In this document: positions 42,782 to 51,487 of the stretch, one piece after another
How positions within the stretch are numbered: the stretch's first letter is position 1
Layout of the letters: every line of letters starts with the position of its first letter
From: Pseudomonadota bacterium
GTDB taxonomy: Bacteria; Pseudomonadota; Gammaproteobacteria; Steroidobacterales; JBCBZW01
Reading direction: 5' to 3'
Length of the DNA: 64,000 nt
NCBI GenBank assembly: GCA_039815145.1
Contig: JBCBZW010000012.1
Coordinates: 1-64,000, forward strand
Translations under genes and position numbers: made by a program
The notes under the pieces: model-generated
The model's input: the letters and a program-made list of their open reading frames with translations, nothing else
Databases searched by the model: none
Told to the model about the DNA's origin: nothing

Positions 42782-42872
42782 AGGTCGTTGCAACCGTGGT
42801 CAATGGCGAAAGTCGCCTTGCCTCAAGGCTTGCGCCCTGACCCCAGCGAGCCTTCGTGTACACTCCGCCGCT

Positions 42873-44036
42873 ATGCAGCAGACACGTCAACGAGTCCATC
42901 GCGCACGCCGCTCATGGGCCCTGAACGCCTTCCCGTTGCGTGCGATCGGCGCAGCGGTGGTGGGCGTGATGTGGGTGACCGGTGCGTCGGCACAGCCGGG
43001 GAGCGGCGCAGCGACACCCGTCATCGCGGCCGACGTGGAGCGCGCACCGACCGCCGCTGAGGTGCCCCTCACGGGCACGGTGCTGGCCCGTCGCGTCTCG
43101 CAGATCTCCGCCGAGCTGGCCGGCTACGTCGCCTCCCTCGCCGTCGACGTCGGCGACGAAGTGGCCGCCGGCGATGCGATCGCCCAGCTCGACGCCACGA
43201 TTGCCCTGACCAATCTGCAGGCCGCCCAAGCCACGGTCGCCCAGTCTGAAACGGCCCTTGCCGATGCCGAACGGCGCCGCGATGAAGCGCGCGAGTTGCT
43301 GGCTAAGAGCAACGTGGCCGAGAGCCAGTACGAGTCCCTCGTCGCCGAGGTGGACCAGGCCGGCGCCGTCCTCGCCCGCAACCAGGCGGCCCTCGCCCTG
43401 CGCGAAGCGCTGCTCTCGCGCCATCGCATCGCGGCGCCCTTTGCCGGCGTGGTCGCCACGCGCAGCACGGAGGCCGGCGAGTGGCTGCAGCCGGGCGCGA
43501 CGGTGGTGGAGCTGCAGGAGTTGGACGTGGTGCGGGTCCGCGTGGACGTACCGCAGGCCCTGTACCCGCGCGTGGCCGTCGGCACCAACGCCGAAGTCAC
43601 CTTCGACGCCTACCCGAACGAGCCCTGGCGTGCCGCCGTGAGCATTCGCGTGCCGGTGGCGAGCGCGTCCAGCCGCGCCTTCCCGGTGCTGCTCGAACTC
43701 GACAACCGGGACCGTCGCCTCACGCCGGGCATGTCCGCCCGCGTGTCCCTGCAGGTCACCGGTGAGCGCCGCGGCGAAACCCTCGCCGTGCCCCGCGACG
43801 CCGTCGCCCGCGGGCCGGACGGCGTGACGCGCGTGTGGGTCATCCGCGGGGGCAACAACGGCAATCGCACGGTGGAGCCGGTGGCCGTGCGCTTAGGGCG
43901 CAGCTTCGACGCGCTGGTGGAGATCGTCGGCGGGGATCCCCTGCAGGCCGGCGAGCAGGTGGTGATCCGCGGCAACGAGACCCTGCGCGCGGGGCAGTCC
44001 GTGCGCCTCGTCAACACGCCGTCGGGCAGCAGCTAG
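42873..44036 (+). CDS. RND efflux periplasmic adaptor subunit
   Basis: This is a membrane fusion protein of 387 residues. The N-terminal helix/signal (IGAAVVGVMWVTGASAQ) is followed by a lipoyl half (VASLAVDVGDEVAAGDAIAQLD), an alpha-hairpin (residues 110-170) and a second lipoyl half (RIAAPFAGVVATRSTEAGEWLQPG). The beta-barrel and membrane-proximal domains then follow. It links the RND pump to an outer-membrane channel not encoded here. The ATG at 42873 was chosen at the positively charged signal start. The RND gene follows 43 bp later. Confidence 0.93.
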   Translation: MQQTRQRVHRARRSWALNAFPLRAIGAAVVGVMWVTGASAQPGSGAATPVIAADVERAPTAAEVPLTGTVLARRVSQISAELAGYVASLAVDVGDEVAAGDAIAQLDATIALTNLQAAQATVAQSETALADAERRRDEARELLAKSNVAESQYESLVAEVDQAGAVLARNQAALALREALLSRHRIAAPFAGVVATRSTEAGEWLQPGATVVELQELDVVRVRVDVPQALYPRVAVGTNAEVTFDAYPNEPWRAAVSIRVPVASASSRAFPVLLELDNRDRRLTPGMSARVSLQVTGERRGETLAVPRDAVARGPDGVTRVWVIRGGNNGNRTVEPVAVRLGRSFDALVEIVGGDPLQAGEQVVIRGNETLRAGQSVRLVNTPSGSS

Positions 44037-44079
44037 CACAGCTAATCGTTCGACTAACCGGCCAGGAGGGTCGCCGCTC

Positions 44080-47000
44080 GTGTTCCAGTTTCTCCTGCGC
44101 AACCCCATCCTGGTGGCGGTCGGCACACTCCTCGCCTGCCTGTTCGGTGTGCTCGCCCTGGTGCGGGTGCCGATCCAGCTGATCCCCGACCTCGACGTGC
44201 GCGTCATCTCCATCGTCACCGGCTGGCCCGGCGCGACGCCCCAGGACGTGGAGCGCGAGATCCTCATCGAGCAGGAGGACTACCTGCGCGGCATCACGGG
44301 CATCGAGCGCATGATCTCCCGCGCCTCCATGGGCCGCGCCGAGATCGAACTCGAACTCGCCCGCGGCACGGACCTCAACGAGGCCCTGATCCAGGTCAAC
44401 AACAGCCTCTCCCAGGTGCCGTCTTACCCCGAGAACGTGGACGAGCCGCGCATCGTCGCCGACGCCTACTCCAACAGCCCCTTCATCTTCGTCGGCATCA
44501 CCACCCTGCCGGGCAACCCCTTCGGCCTCGACCTCTACTCCATGCGCGACTACCTCGACGACAACGTGCGCCCGCGCCTGGAGCGCGTGGCCGGCGTCGC
44601 CGAGGCCGAGCTGCGCGGCGGCGCCGAGCGCCAGATCCACATCCGCGTCGATCCCGCCCGCCTGGCCGAGCGCGGCATCAGCCTCGCCGCCCTGCGCACG
44701 GCAATCCGCAACCGCAACCGCGACACCTCCGGCGGCGACCTCGACGCCGGCAAGGCACGCTACCTGATCCGCACGATAGGTCGCTTCGAGACCCTGAACG
44801 ACATCGAGGACATGATCGTCGCCCAGCGCAACGGCGCCCCGGTCTACCTGCGCGACGTGGCCACCGTCTCCCTCGACCAGTCCGAGCTGCGCTACGTCAA
44901 CCGCGTCGACACCCTGCCCGTGCTCAGCATGGCCGTGCGCCGCATCCCCGGCGCCAACGTGGTGGGCGTGCGCAACGCCGTGCGCGACCAGCTCGAGCGC
45001 CTCAACGAGGGCTACCTCGGCAGCATCGGCCTGCAGGCGCGCATCGTCACCGAGGATGCGCGCTACGTGGAGGACGCGGTGGTGAACGTGCGCAGCAACC
45101 TCGCCCTCGGCGGCGTGCTGGCGACGCTCGTGTTGTTCGTCTTCCTGCGCTCGATCGGCGCGACGCTGGTCGGCGCCATCGGCATCCCCGTGTGTACCCT
45201 GGCCGCCTTCATCGGTCTGCTGCTCACAGGCCGCACGGTGAACGTGATCTCTCTGGCCGGCGTGGCCTTCGCCATCGGCATGACCCTCGACAACTCCATC
45301 GTGGTGCTGGAGAACATCGCCCGCCACCTGTCGCGGGGGCAGGATCGCCTGCAGGCCGTGCTGGAGGGGGTGAGCGAGGTGTGGCGCGCCGTCCTCGCCT
45401 CCACCCTCACCACGGTGTTCGTGTTCCTGCCGGTGCTGTTCATCCGCGAGGAGGCGGGGCAGCTCTACTCGGACATTGCCGTCGCCATCTCCAGCTCCAT
45501 CCTCATGTCGATGCTGGTGGCCATCGCCGTCGTGCCGTCCGCCGCCAAGGCGCTCAGCTTCCGCCCGACGCAAGCGCCCGACGATGCGGGCGAAGGGCGC
45601 ACGAAGGGGCTCACGGCCATGGTGTTGGCCAACGCGCGCTGGGTCGCCGACCGCCCCATGCGTCAGCTAACGCTGGTGATCGCCCTGCTTGCCACCACCG
45701 GCGCGGTGCTCGCCTTCCTCACGCCCCAGGCCGAGTACCTGCCCGAGGGCGAGGAGAAGAAGGCCTTCGCGCGCCTCTTCCCGCCGCCCGGCACCAACCT
45801 CGAAGAGATCCGCGCGGTGATGGACGAGATCGGCGATGAGCTCAAACCGCACCTGGGCCGCGACCCCGGCGAGTTCGATCGCGGCGAGATGGACTACCCG
45901 GCGATGGACTACATGTTCCAGTTCGCCCGCCAGACCGGCGTCACCTTCGTCATCGAAACCACCCGCCGCCAGGACATGGGCGCCCTGATCGAGAAGCTCA
46001 CGGCGCGCTTCGAGCAGGTGCCGGGCATGAACGGCTTCGTCAGCCGCGGCTCGATCTTCGCCGGCAACGAGGGCGGCACGCGCAGCATCAACGTCGACAT
46101 CACGGGCCCCGATCTCGCCGGCCTCTACGACGCGGCCCTCGCCTTGTTCAACGGCGCCAAGAATGAGTTCCGCCAGCCACAGGTGCGCGCCGAACCCTCA
46201 GGGCTCACGCTGGGCCAACCGGTGCTGGAAGTGCACCCGGACTGGACCCGCGCCGCGGAGCTCGGCTTCAGCGCGCCCGAACTCGGCTACGCCGTGTGGG
46301 CGCTCACGGACGGCGCCTTCGTCGACGAGTTCTTCCTCGACGACGACAAGATCGACATGTACCTCTACGGCACCCAGGGCACGGTGCGCCAACCCCAGGA
46401 CCTCGCCGACATCCTCGTGTTCGCCCCCGTGGGCGCCGTGGTGCCCTTGAACGCCATCGCCCAGGTGCGCGAGACGCGCAGCACCGACGTGATCCGCCGC
46501 GTGGACGGCTTCCGCACGGTCACGGTGTCGATCGTGCCGCCGCGGGAGGTGCCGCTGGAGGGTGCCGTCGCGCGCGTAGAGGAAAAGCTGATCCCCGCCT
46601 TGCGGGCCGAAGGGCTCATCGCCAGCAACGTGGACATGCGCCTCTCCGGCGCCAGCGATCGCCTCGCCGCCACCCAGCGTGCCCTCGCCAGCAACTTCGC
46701 CATCTCCGCCCTGATCGCCTACCTGCTGCTGGTGGCTATCCTGCGCCACTGGGGCTTCCCCCTGGTGATCATGCTGGTGGTGCCGATCGGCATCTCCGGC
46801 GGCATCGTCGGGCTCTGGCTATTGAATCAATTCGGTGCCGCGCTGCCGCTCGTGGGGCTGGAGGGCTTCGCTCAGCCCTTCGACATGATCACCATGCTCG
46901 GCTTCCTGATCCTCATGGGCACGGTGGTCAACAACCCCATCCTCATCGTGGAGAAGACCATGAGCGGGGTGCAATCGGGGCTCGCGCCACGCCAAGCGAT

Positions 47001-47301
47001 CCTCGAGGCCACGCACTCGCGCCTGCGCGCCGTGATGATGTCGACGATCACCACCGTGATCGGCATCTCACCGCTGGTGTTCATCCCCGGCGCCGGTTCG
47101 GAGCTCTACCGCGGCGTGGGCGCCGTGGTGCTCTTCGGCCTGCTGTCCTCGGCCGTGATCACGCTGTTCTTCCTGCCCGCGGTGCTCGGGCTCGTGTACG
47201 GCGTCGCGGGTCGCTTGCGCCCCGCCGCGGCGGGGGCGGCGGTGCCTAGCCCAGGTAGCGGCGCCGCCTGGTCGCCGGCAGATCCGCCAGCGAAACACTG
47301 A
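44080..47301 (+). CDS. RND-family efflux transporter, inner-membrane pump
   Basis: This is a proton-driven efflux pump of 1073 residues with 12 membrane helices and two large periplasmic loops. The first helix region ILVAVGTLLACLFGVLALVRVPIQLIPDLD, the periplasmic GWPGATPQDVEREI and the helix-4 segment GVAFAIGMTLDNSIVVLENI are typical of the AcrB/MdtBC superfamily. The GTG start is supported by AGGAGGG at 44064-44070. Drug specificity cannot be told. Its last 56 bp overlap the convergent acyltransferase gene. Confidence 0.95.
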   Translation: MFQFLLRNPILVAVGTLLACLFGVLALVRVPIQLIPDLDVRVISIVTGWPGATPQDVEREILIEQEDYLRGITGIERMISRASMGRAEIELELARGTDLNEALIQVNNSLSQVPSYPENVDEPRIVADAYSNSPFIFVGITTLPGNPFGLDLYSMRDYLDDNVRPRLERVAGVAEAELRGGAERQIHIRVDPARLAERGISLAALRTAIRNRNRDTSGGDLDAGKARYLIRTIGRFETLNDIEDMIVAQRNGAPVYLRDVATVSLDQSELRYVNRVDTLPVLSMAVRRIPGANVVGVRNAVRDQLERLNEGYLGSIGLQARIVTEDARYVEDAVVNVRSNLALGGVLATLVLFVFLRSIGATLVGAIGIPVCTLAAFIGLLLTGRTVNVISLAGVAFAIGMTLDNSIVVLENIARHLSRGQDRLQAVLEGVSEVWRAVLASTLTTVFVFLPVLFIREEAGQLYSDIAVAISSSILMSMLVAIAVVPSAAKALSFRPTQAPDDAGEGRTKGLTAMVLANARWVADRPMRQLTLVIALLATTGAVLAFLTPQAEYLPEGEEKKAFARLFPPPGTNLEEIRAVMDEIGDELKPHLGRDPGEFDRGEMDYPAMDYMFQFARQTGVTFVIETTRRQDMGALIEKLTARFEQVPGMNGFVSRGSIFAGNEGGTRSINVDITGPDLAGLYDAALALFNGAKNEFRQPQVRAEPSGLTLGQPVLEVHPDWTRAAELGFSAPELGYAVWALTDGAFVDEFFLDDDKIDMYLYGTQGTVRQPQDLADILVFAPVGAVVPLNAIAQVRETRSTDVIRRVDGFRTVTVSIVPPREVPLEGAVARVEEKLIPALRAEGLIASNVDMRLSGASDRLAATQRALASNFAISALIAYLLLVAILRHWGFPLVIMLVVPIGISGGIVGLWLLNQFGAALPLVGLEGFAQPFDMITMLGFLILMGTVVNNPILIVEKTMSGVQSGLAPRQAILEATHSRLRAVMMSTITTVIGISPLVFIPGAGSELYRGVGAVVLFGLLSSAVITLFFLPAVLGLVYGVAGRLRPAAAGAAVPSPGSGAAWSPADPPAKH

Positions 47302-48958
47302 GCAGCAGGCCCGGTGTCGCCGCGAAGGTCTCGTCCACGGCCACGGCGTGGAAGCGGGCATTCAGGGCCACGTAGTGGCGCAGCAGCACCGGCACGCCCT
47401 TGCCGTCCGGTTCGCGGGCGGCGATGAGGGCGTTCAGCGTGGTGAGGTCCAGCGGGTGCTCGCGGCGGAACTGATGCCATTCCGGCGGCAGCACGTTCGC
47501 CAGGGGCACGCGAGCGGACACCCCCTCCGGCGCATCGATCAGCACATCACACATCATGGCGATCGAGACCGGATCGTACCGACGGGTCAGTGACACCGTG
47601 CCGTACATGAGCTCGTAGCGAGGGTGGGCCTTGAGGTAGCCGCCGATGCCACGCCAGAGCAGGTCCAGCGCGTAGCGACTGCGCTGGAACTCGGGCACCA
47701 CGAAGGAGCGGCCGAGTTCGATCGCCGGTGCCCGCGAGGCGATGAAGGTGTCATCGAAGGCAAATACGCGACTTAGGTACGTCCCGCCGTCCGCAGCCAG
47801 GGTCTCGCGGCAAGCGATACGATAGGCGCCGACCAGGGCCTGGGCCTTCGTGTTCCAGCAGAACAGATGCGTCACGCGGTCATCGAAGTGATCCGTATCG
47901 ACCGGCTCACCGCTGCCCTCGTCTTCGATGCGATAGGTGCGCTCGCGCTCACGGGTGATCTGCGCCACCAGCGTCGGCAGCTGCGCCGCGCGGCCGTAGG
48001 CGACGATGCAATCGTGCGCCTTCAGCAGACGCTGGTCGGCCGGCAGCGCGGCGATCTCCCGCTCGATCGCGGTCGGCGATTGTCCAGGTGCCAAAGGCGC
48101 TTCCTTTACCGCTGCAGGCCCAGGGCAGCTTGGCGCGGCGAGGGCCGCGCTCTCCACCTGCAGGTAATGCGTGAGCCCGGCGCCGTCGAGGCGATCGAGG
48201 TCGCGCGCTGCGATCGGCTGGCCCGCGCGCAGCTCGATGGTCTGCCCGGCCTTGTTCATCAACTCCCGTGCGAGCATCAGCAGGCGGAAGCGATACCAGA
48301 GGCTGCCGAGGCCGTAGAAGAGCCGGCTGTTCTTGCCCATGAAGCGCATGGGCAGCACCTGCGCATCGGTACGGCGCGCCAGACGGCCCAGGGCGGTGTT
48401 CCACGAACTGTCCGCGATGTAGCCAAGTTCTGGTTGGTAGAAGGAGGTGCGACCGGCCGGAAATATGAGCAGCAGGCCACCGTCGTTGAGGTGATCGAGG
48501 CAGGCGCGCAGACCCTTGCGGTTGGCGGGATCGCCGGGCGCGAGGGGGTTCACGTAGATGGAGAGGGGCGCGAGCTCGGAGAACACGCGCAGCGCCGTGT
48601 TCGCCATGATCTTCACGTCCGGGCGCAGGGCCGTGAGCAGTCGCACCAGCACCAGCCCCTCGATGCCGCCGTGGGGATGGTTGGAGGCCACGATCACCGG
48701 GCCCTCGCGCGGCACGCGCTGAGCGAGCCCATCGCCGCCCTCGATCGTCACGCCGAGCGCATCGAGGGCCCGATCCGCAAAGGTGGTGGGCGACAAGCCG
48801 TAGAGGCGATGATCCTGACAGAAGCGGTCGATGGCCTGGATACCCAACAGGCGATCCAGCACCGGCGCGAAGGTGCTCAGGCGTCGACCGAGCTGCGTCG
48901 AACGGTTGGCCACGGTGCGCACGGAGATGCGCTGGGGCAGATGGGCGTTGGCGCTCAT
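47246..48958 (-). CDS. olsF: Bifunctional PlsC/GNAT acyltransferase (OlsF-like)
   Basis: This 570-residue fusion has an N-terminal PlsC-type O-acyltransferase with VIVASNHPHGGIEGLVL (His94, Glu100) and LLIFPAGRTSFY near residue 165. The C-terminal half is a GNAT domain of the OlsB/hemolysin type (LFCWNTKAQALVGAYRIA, IELGRSFVVPEFQRS). The order and size match OlsF of Serratia, which makes ornithine lipid by N-acylating ornithine and then O-acylating the product. Ornithine lipids replace phospholipids under phosphate limitation. Its ATG overlaps the stop of a small membrane-protein gene by 4 bp. Confidence 0.85.
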   Translation of the reverse strand: MSANAHLPQRISVRTVANRSTQLGRRLSTFAPVLDRLLGIQAIDRFCQDHRLYGLSPTTFADRALDALGVTIEGGDGLAQRVPREGPVIVASNHPHGGIEGLVLVRLLTALRPDVKIMANTALRVFSELAPLSIYVNPLAPGDPANRKGLRACLDHLNDGGLLLIFPAGRTSFYQPELGYIADSSWNTALGRLARRTDAQVLPMRFMGKNSRLFYGLGSLWYRFRLLMLARELMNKAGQTIELRAGQPIAARDLDRLDGAGLTHYLQVESAALAAPSCPGPAAVKEAPLAPGQSPTAIEREIAALPADQRLLKAHDCIVAYGRAAQLPTLVAQITRERERTYRIEDEGSGEPVDTDHFDDRVTHLFCWNTKAQALVGAYRIACRETLAADGGTYLSRVFAFDDTFIASRAPAIELGRSFVVPEFQRSRYALDLLWRGIGGYLKAHPRYELMYGTVSLTRRYDPVSIAMMCDVLIDAPEGVSARVPLANVLPPEWHQFRREHPLDLTTLNALIAAREPDGKGVPVLLRHYVALNARFHAVAVDETFAATPGLLLSVSLADLPATRRRRYLG

Positions 48959-49377
48959 GACATCTCACCCGCCGCCGCCGTCTCTTCGCACTCGCGGTCG
49001 CCGCGAGACAGGGCCATGGCGTAGGCCACCGCGTAGGCGGAGCCGAAGATCCAACTCGGCAACACCGTCAGCCAGAGTTCGGCGGTGCCGGCGAGCAGGT
49101 GGATGCCCACGGAAGAGACGACGAGCAAGACCACGCTCCCAATCACGCAGCGGGCGAAGCGCACGCGCCGCGGCTGGCGCCCGCGGTAGAGCAGCTCCAC
49201 CACGGAGGTGAGCGCGAGCGTCACCGACGCGCTGTAGGCCCCCTGCGTGAGGGCGGCCATCAGCTGAGCGCTGGGGGAGTGCATGCGGTTCGCCCACCAG
49301 GCCCAGGCGGCGTAGAAAGTGAAGGCGACGGCGGCCGCGACGAGCGAGCGCACAATGGGGGAGTGCTGCAACTGCAC
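48955..49377 (-). CDS. Small membrane protein upstream of the OlsF-like gene
   Basis: This is a predicted inner-membrane protein of about 140 residues with four hydrophobic helices (for example IVRSLVAAAVAFTFYAAWAWWA and FARCVIGSVVLLVVSSVGIHLLA). No family is recognised. Its stop overlaps the ATG of the bifunctional acyltransferase, so the two are coupled and it may act with lipid synthesis. The start is uncertain: the GTG at 49377 precedes the first helix, but the frame stays open to 49512 and would add 45 polar residues. Confidence 0.65.
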   Translation of the reverse strand: MQLQHSPIVRSLVAAAVAFTFYAAWAWWANRMHSPSAQLMAALTQGAYSASVTLALTSVVELLYRGRQPRRVRFARCVIGSVVLLVVSSVGIHLLAGTAELWLTVLPSWIFGSAYAVAYAMALSRGDRECEETAAAGEMS

Positions 49378-49710
49378 GATGTTCGATTCACACCTTGGCG
49401 GCTGGCGAAGCGTGGCGCGGCGGCTGGCCGCTGCGGACACTAGCCCGACACGCATTGGATCGCTACCCCCTGGAGTCGTTCCAAGCACGTGGCATTCACG
49501 TTTCCTCGGCAAACGGTGAACTCTCGAAGGCCGTGGGGGTACCTACGAGGGGCGGCCGTGCCCACACGACTTGTCAGGCCCGTGGGGCGACGTAACATCG
49601 GATTATCGCGTTAGCTCCAGCGAGGCGTGGCGCGGTTTGCGCAGACCACGCGTGAGGGAGCCTGCCAGCCCCCAGCGCTGTAGCTCAAAGGACCCGAAGG
49701 ATCACCCGGC
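49378..49710. other. Intergenic region before the TIR operon
   Basis: This 333-bp gap lies between the divergent membrane-protein gene and the TIR gene. Part of it may be coding if the membrane protein starts at 49512. I see no RNA gene, no clear promoter boxes and no terminator; the promoter of the TIR operon must lie here. Confidence 0.35.
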
Positions 49711-50586
49711 GTGAGCACCCCGACCGACGAGGCCCCCCGCCCCGACATCTTCCTGAGCTACAAGCGCGAGGAACGCCGCGAGGCCGGTCGCGTGGCGCAG
49801 GCGCTCGAGCAGGTGGGCTGGGACGTGTGGTGGGACCCGGAGCTGCGCGGCGGCGAGCGCTTCGACGACGTGATCGGCAACGCGCTCGCGCGCAGCCGCT
49901 GCGTGGTGGTGCTGTGGTCGCGGGCGGCGGTCGAGTCGCGCTACATCCGCGATGAGGCGTCCTTCGGCCTCAAGGAGCGCAAGCTCGTGCCCCTGTGCCT
50001 CGATGATTGCGAGCTGCCGTTTCGGTTTCAGGGCTTGCACACGCTCGATTTCTCGCGCTGGTCCGGCAAGGCGGACGCGCCCGAGTTCACTCTCCTGCGA
50101 CGCGACCTCGAGGATCGTATCGGCGCGCCTGGTAGCGGCGGGGCGCACACCCAGGACCCACAGGTAGTGGACCCTCCACCACCCAAACGCCACCTAGCGT
50201 TGATCATCGCCGGCGCGAGTGCCGCACTGCTGGCCGTGGTCATCGCCTGGGTGGGCATCGGCGGCGATACGCCGACGGGCGAATGCGTCCTACGTCTTAC
50301 GGTCTCCGTCGACGGTCCGCGCACCTCACCGCGCGAGCTAGAGCCACGCGCACTGGAGGTAACCAATGATGCGGATCGTGTCCGCCCCCTATCCCTGCAG
50401 CGTGACCCACAGACCAGTGCCCGGGTGGCCACCACCAGCTTCGACCGACGCAAGCTGACCACGTGGCGCGTCGTTTTGAGGTGGCATGACGGCACCCAAT
50501 CTCAGTTTCCAGTACGCACAGGCTGCGAGAGCGGCGAGGAAGTCTCCGACGATGGACTGGCAAGACTACGCATCACCACGCTCTAG
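49711..50586 (+). CDS. TIR-domain protein with membrane anchor
   Basis: This is a 291-residue protein with an N-terminal TIR domain at about residues 12-135, one membrane helix at about 161-183 (HLALIIAGASAALLAVVIAW) and an outer domain of about 105 residues. The TIR box is IFLSYKREERREA. VVVLWSRAAVESRYIRDEA carries the conserved Ser and Glu82, the presumed catalytic Glu of NAD-cleaving bacterial TIRs. The start is GTG. It is the first gene of a three-gene operon (35-bp overlap with the next). Bacterial TIR domains act in antiphage NAD depletion or in signalling. Confidence 0.87.
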   Translation: MSTPTDEAPRPDIFLSYKREERREAGRVAQALEQVGWDVWWDPELRGGERFDDVIGNALARSRCVVVLWSRAAVESRYIRDEASFGLKERKLVPLCLDDCELPFRFQGLHTLDFSRWSGKADAPEFTLLRRDLEDRIGAPGSGGAHTQDPQVVDPPPPKRHLALIIAGASAALLAVVIAWVGIGGDTPTGECVLRLTVSVDGPRTSPRELEPRALEVTNDADRVRPLSLQRDPQTSARVATTSFDRRKLTTWRVVLRWHDGTQSQFPVRTGCESGEEVSDDGLARLRITTL

Positions 50587-51487
50587 GCGCGTGCCGCCGC
50601 TAGGGAGGTTGCTCGCCACGTGCGCGTTCCTAGGCCCCTGGTTCAGCGCCCACGCCGTCGAAGCCCTGCTCGCCGGCGACCTCACCAACGCGGCCACCGG
50701 CCAACCCGTGGTGGGCGCCACGCTCACGGTGAGCTTCGAAGACGAACGTTGGCAGGTGGCCAGCGACGAGCAAGGCCAGTTCAGCGCAAACCTAGACTTG
50801 CCCGGCGGACAACGCCTGCACATCGTGCAGATCAGCGCCGAGCACCCGAACTTCGCAGCCAAGACGCTGGAAGTGGCGATCGTGGACGGCGCGCCGGAAG
50901 AGCCGATCACGCGCCTGGACCTGTTCCCCGCCGCGCTCGCCGAGTGCTTGCTGAAGAAGGATAACCTGGTGGTGGTGGGCTTTTTTCGCTCGCCCCTCGG
51001 CGAGGACATCCCGGACCTCCCGGACCGCCTCGCGGAGGCGCTGCAGTTCGATCTGCTCACGGTAATGCAGCAACTGCACCTGCCGCCCGCCCTGCAACCC
51101 GTCTTCGCTCCTTGCCGCGATGCCAAGCCGCGGGTGGTCACCCAGGCCGGCACCCTGGCGCGTGCGCTGCGGGCCCATGCGGTGGTGCACGGAGACGTTA
51201 GCCGCAGCACTGGCGACTTCCTGGTCCGCTCCCACGTGAGCGACGCCTACGATATCGCGTCGCCCCCCATCACCACGCAGAACCCGGCGGTCGATCTGGC
51301 GAACCCCAGCGCCGCGCAATTGAACCCCCAGACCTACGGTGCGGTGCTCATGGCGGTGGCCGCCGGCATCGCCAACCGACGTGACTGCCCCGGCGCCCGC
51401 ACGGTGATCGCCGCGGCCGAAGCCCTCGGTGAAGACGTGTCCGCCCTGAGCACCCTGATGGAAGGCAACTGCGGGGCGAGCGAATGA
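50552..51487 (+). CDS. Exported carboxypeptidase-regulatory-like protein
   Basis: This is a 311-residue protein. After an N-terminal hydrophobic stretch (LGRLLATCAFLGPWFSAHA) comes a carboxypeptidase regulatory-like beta domain (LAGDLTNAATGQPVVGATLTV, residues 37-110). A second domain then follows with VVVGFFRSPLGEDIPDLPDRLAEALQFDLL and ALRAHAVVHGDVSRS. The second domain recalls the nucleotide-free TolB/FlgO-like folds seen in some exported signalling proteins, but this is weak. The ATG at 50552 lies inside the TIR gene; a GTG at 50591, right after its stop, is an alternative. It overlaps the pseudo-caspase gene by 4 bp. Confidence 0.7.
   Translation: MDWQDYASPRSRRVPPLGRLLATCAFLGPWFSAHAVEALLAGDLTNAATGQPVVGATLTVSFEDERWQVASDEQGQFSANLDLPGGQRLHIVQISAEHPNFAAKTLEVAIVDGAPEEPITRLDLFPAALAECLLKKDNLVVVGFFRSPLGEDIPDLPDRLAEALQFDLLTVMQQLHLPPALQPVFAPCRDAKPRVVTQAGTLARALRAHAVVHGDVSRSTGDFLVRSHVSDAYDIASPPITTQNPAVDLANPSAAQLNPQTYGAVLMAVAAGIANRRDCPGARTVIAAAEALGEDVSALSTLMEGNCGASE

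Noticed and set aside
44011-45573. Minus-strand open frame opposite the RND pump
   Set aside because: Biased low-complexity product (Ala/Gly/Glu/His/Asp) mirroring RND codons; no start signal.
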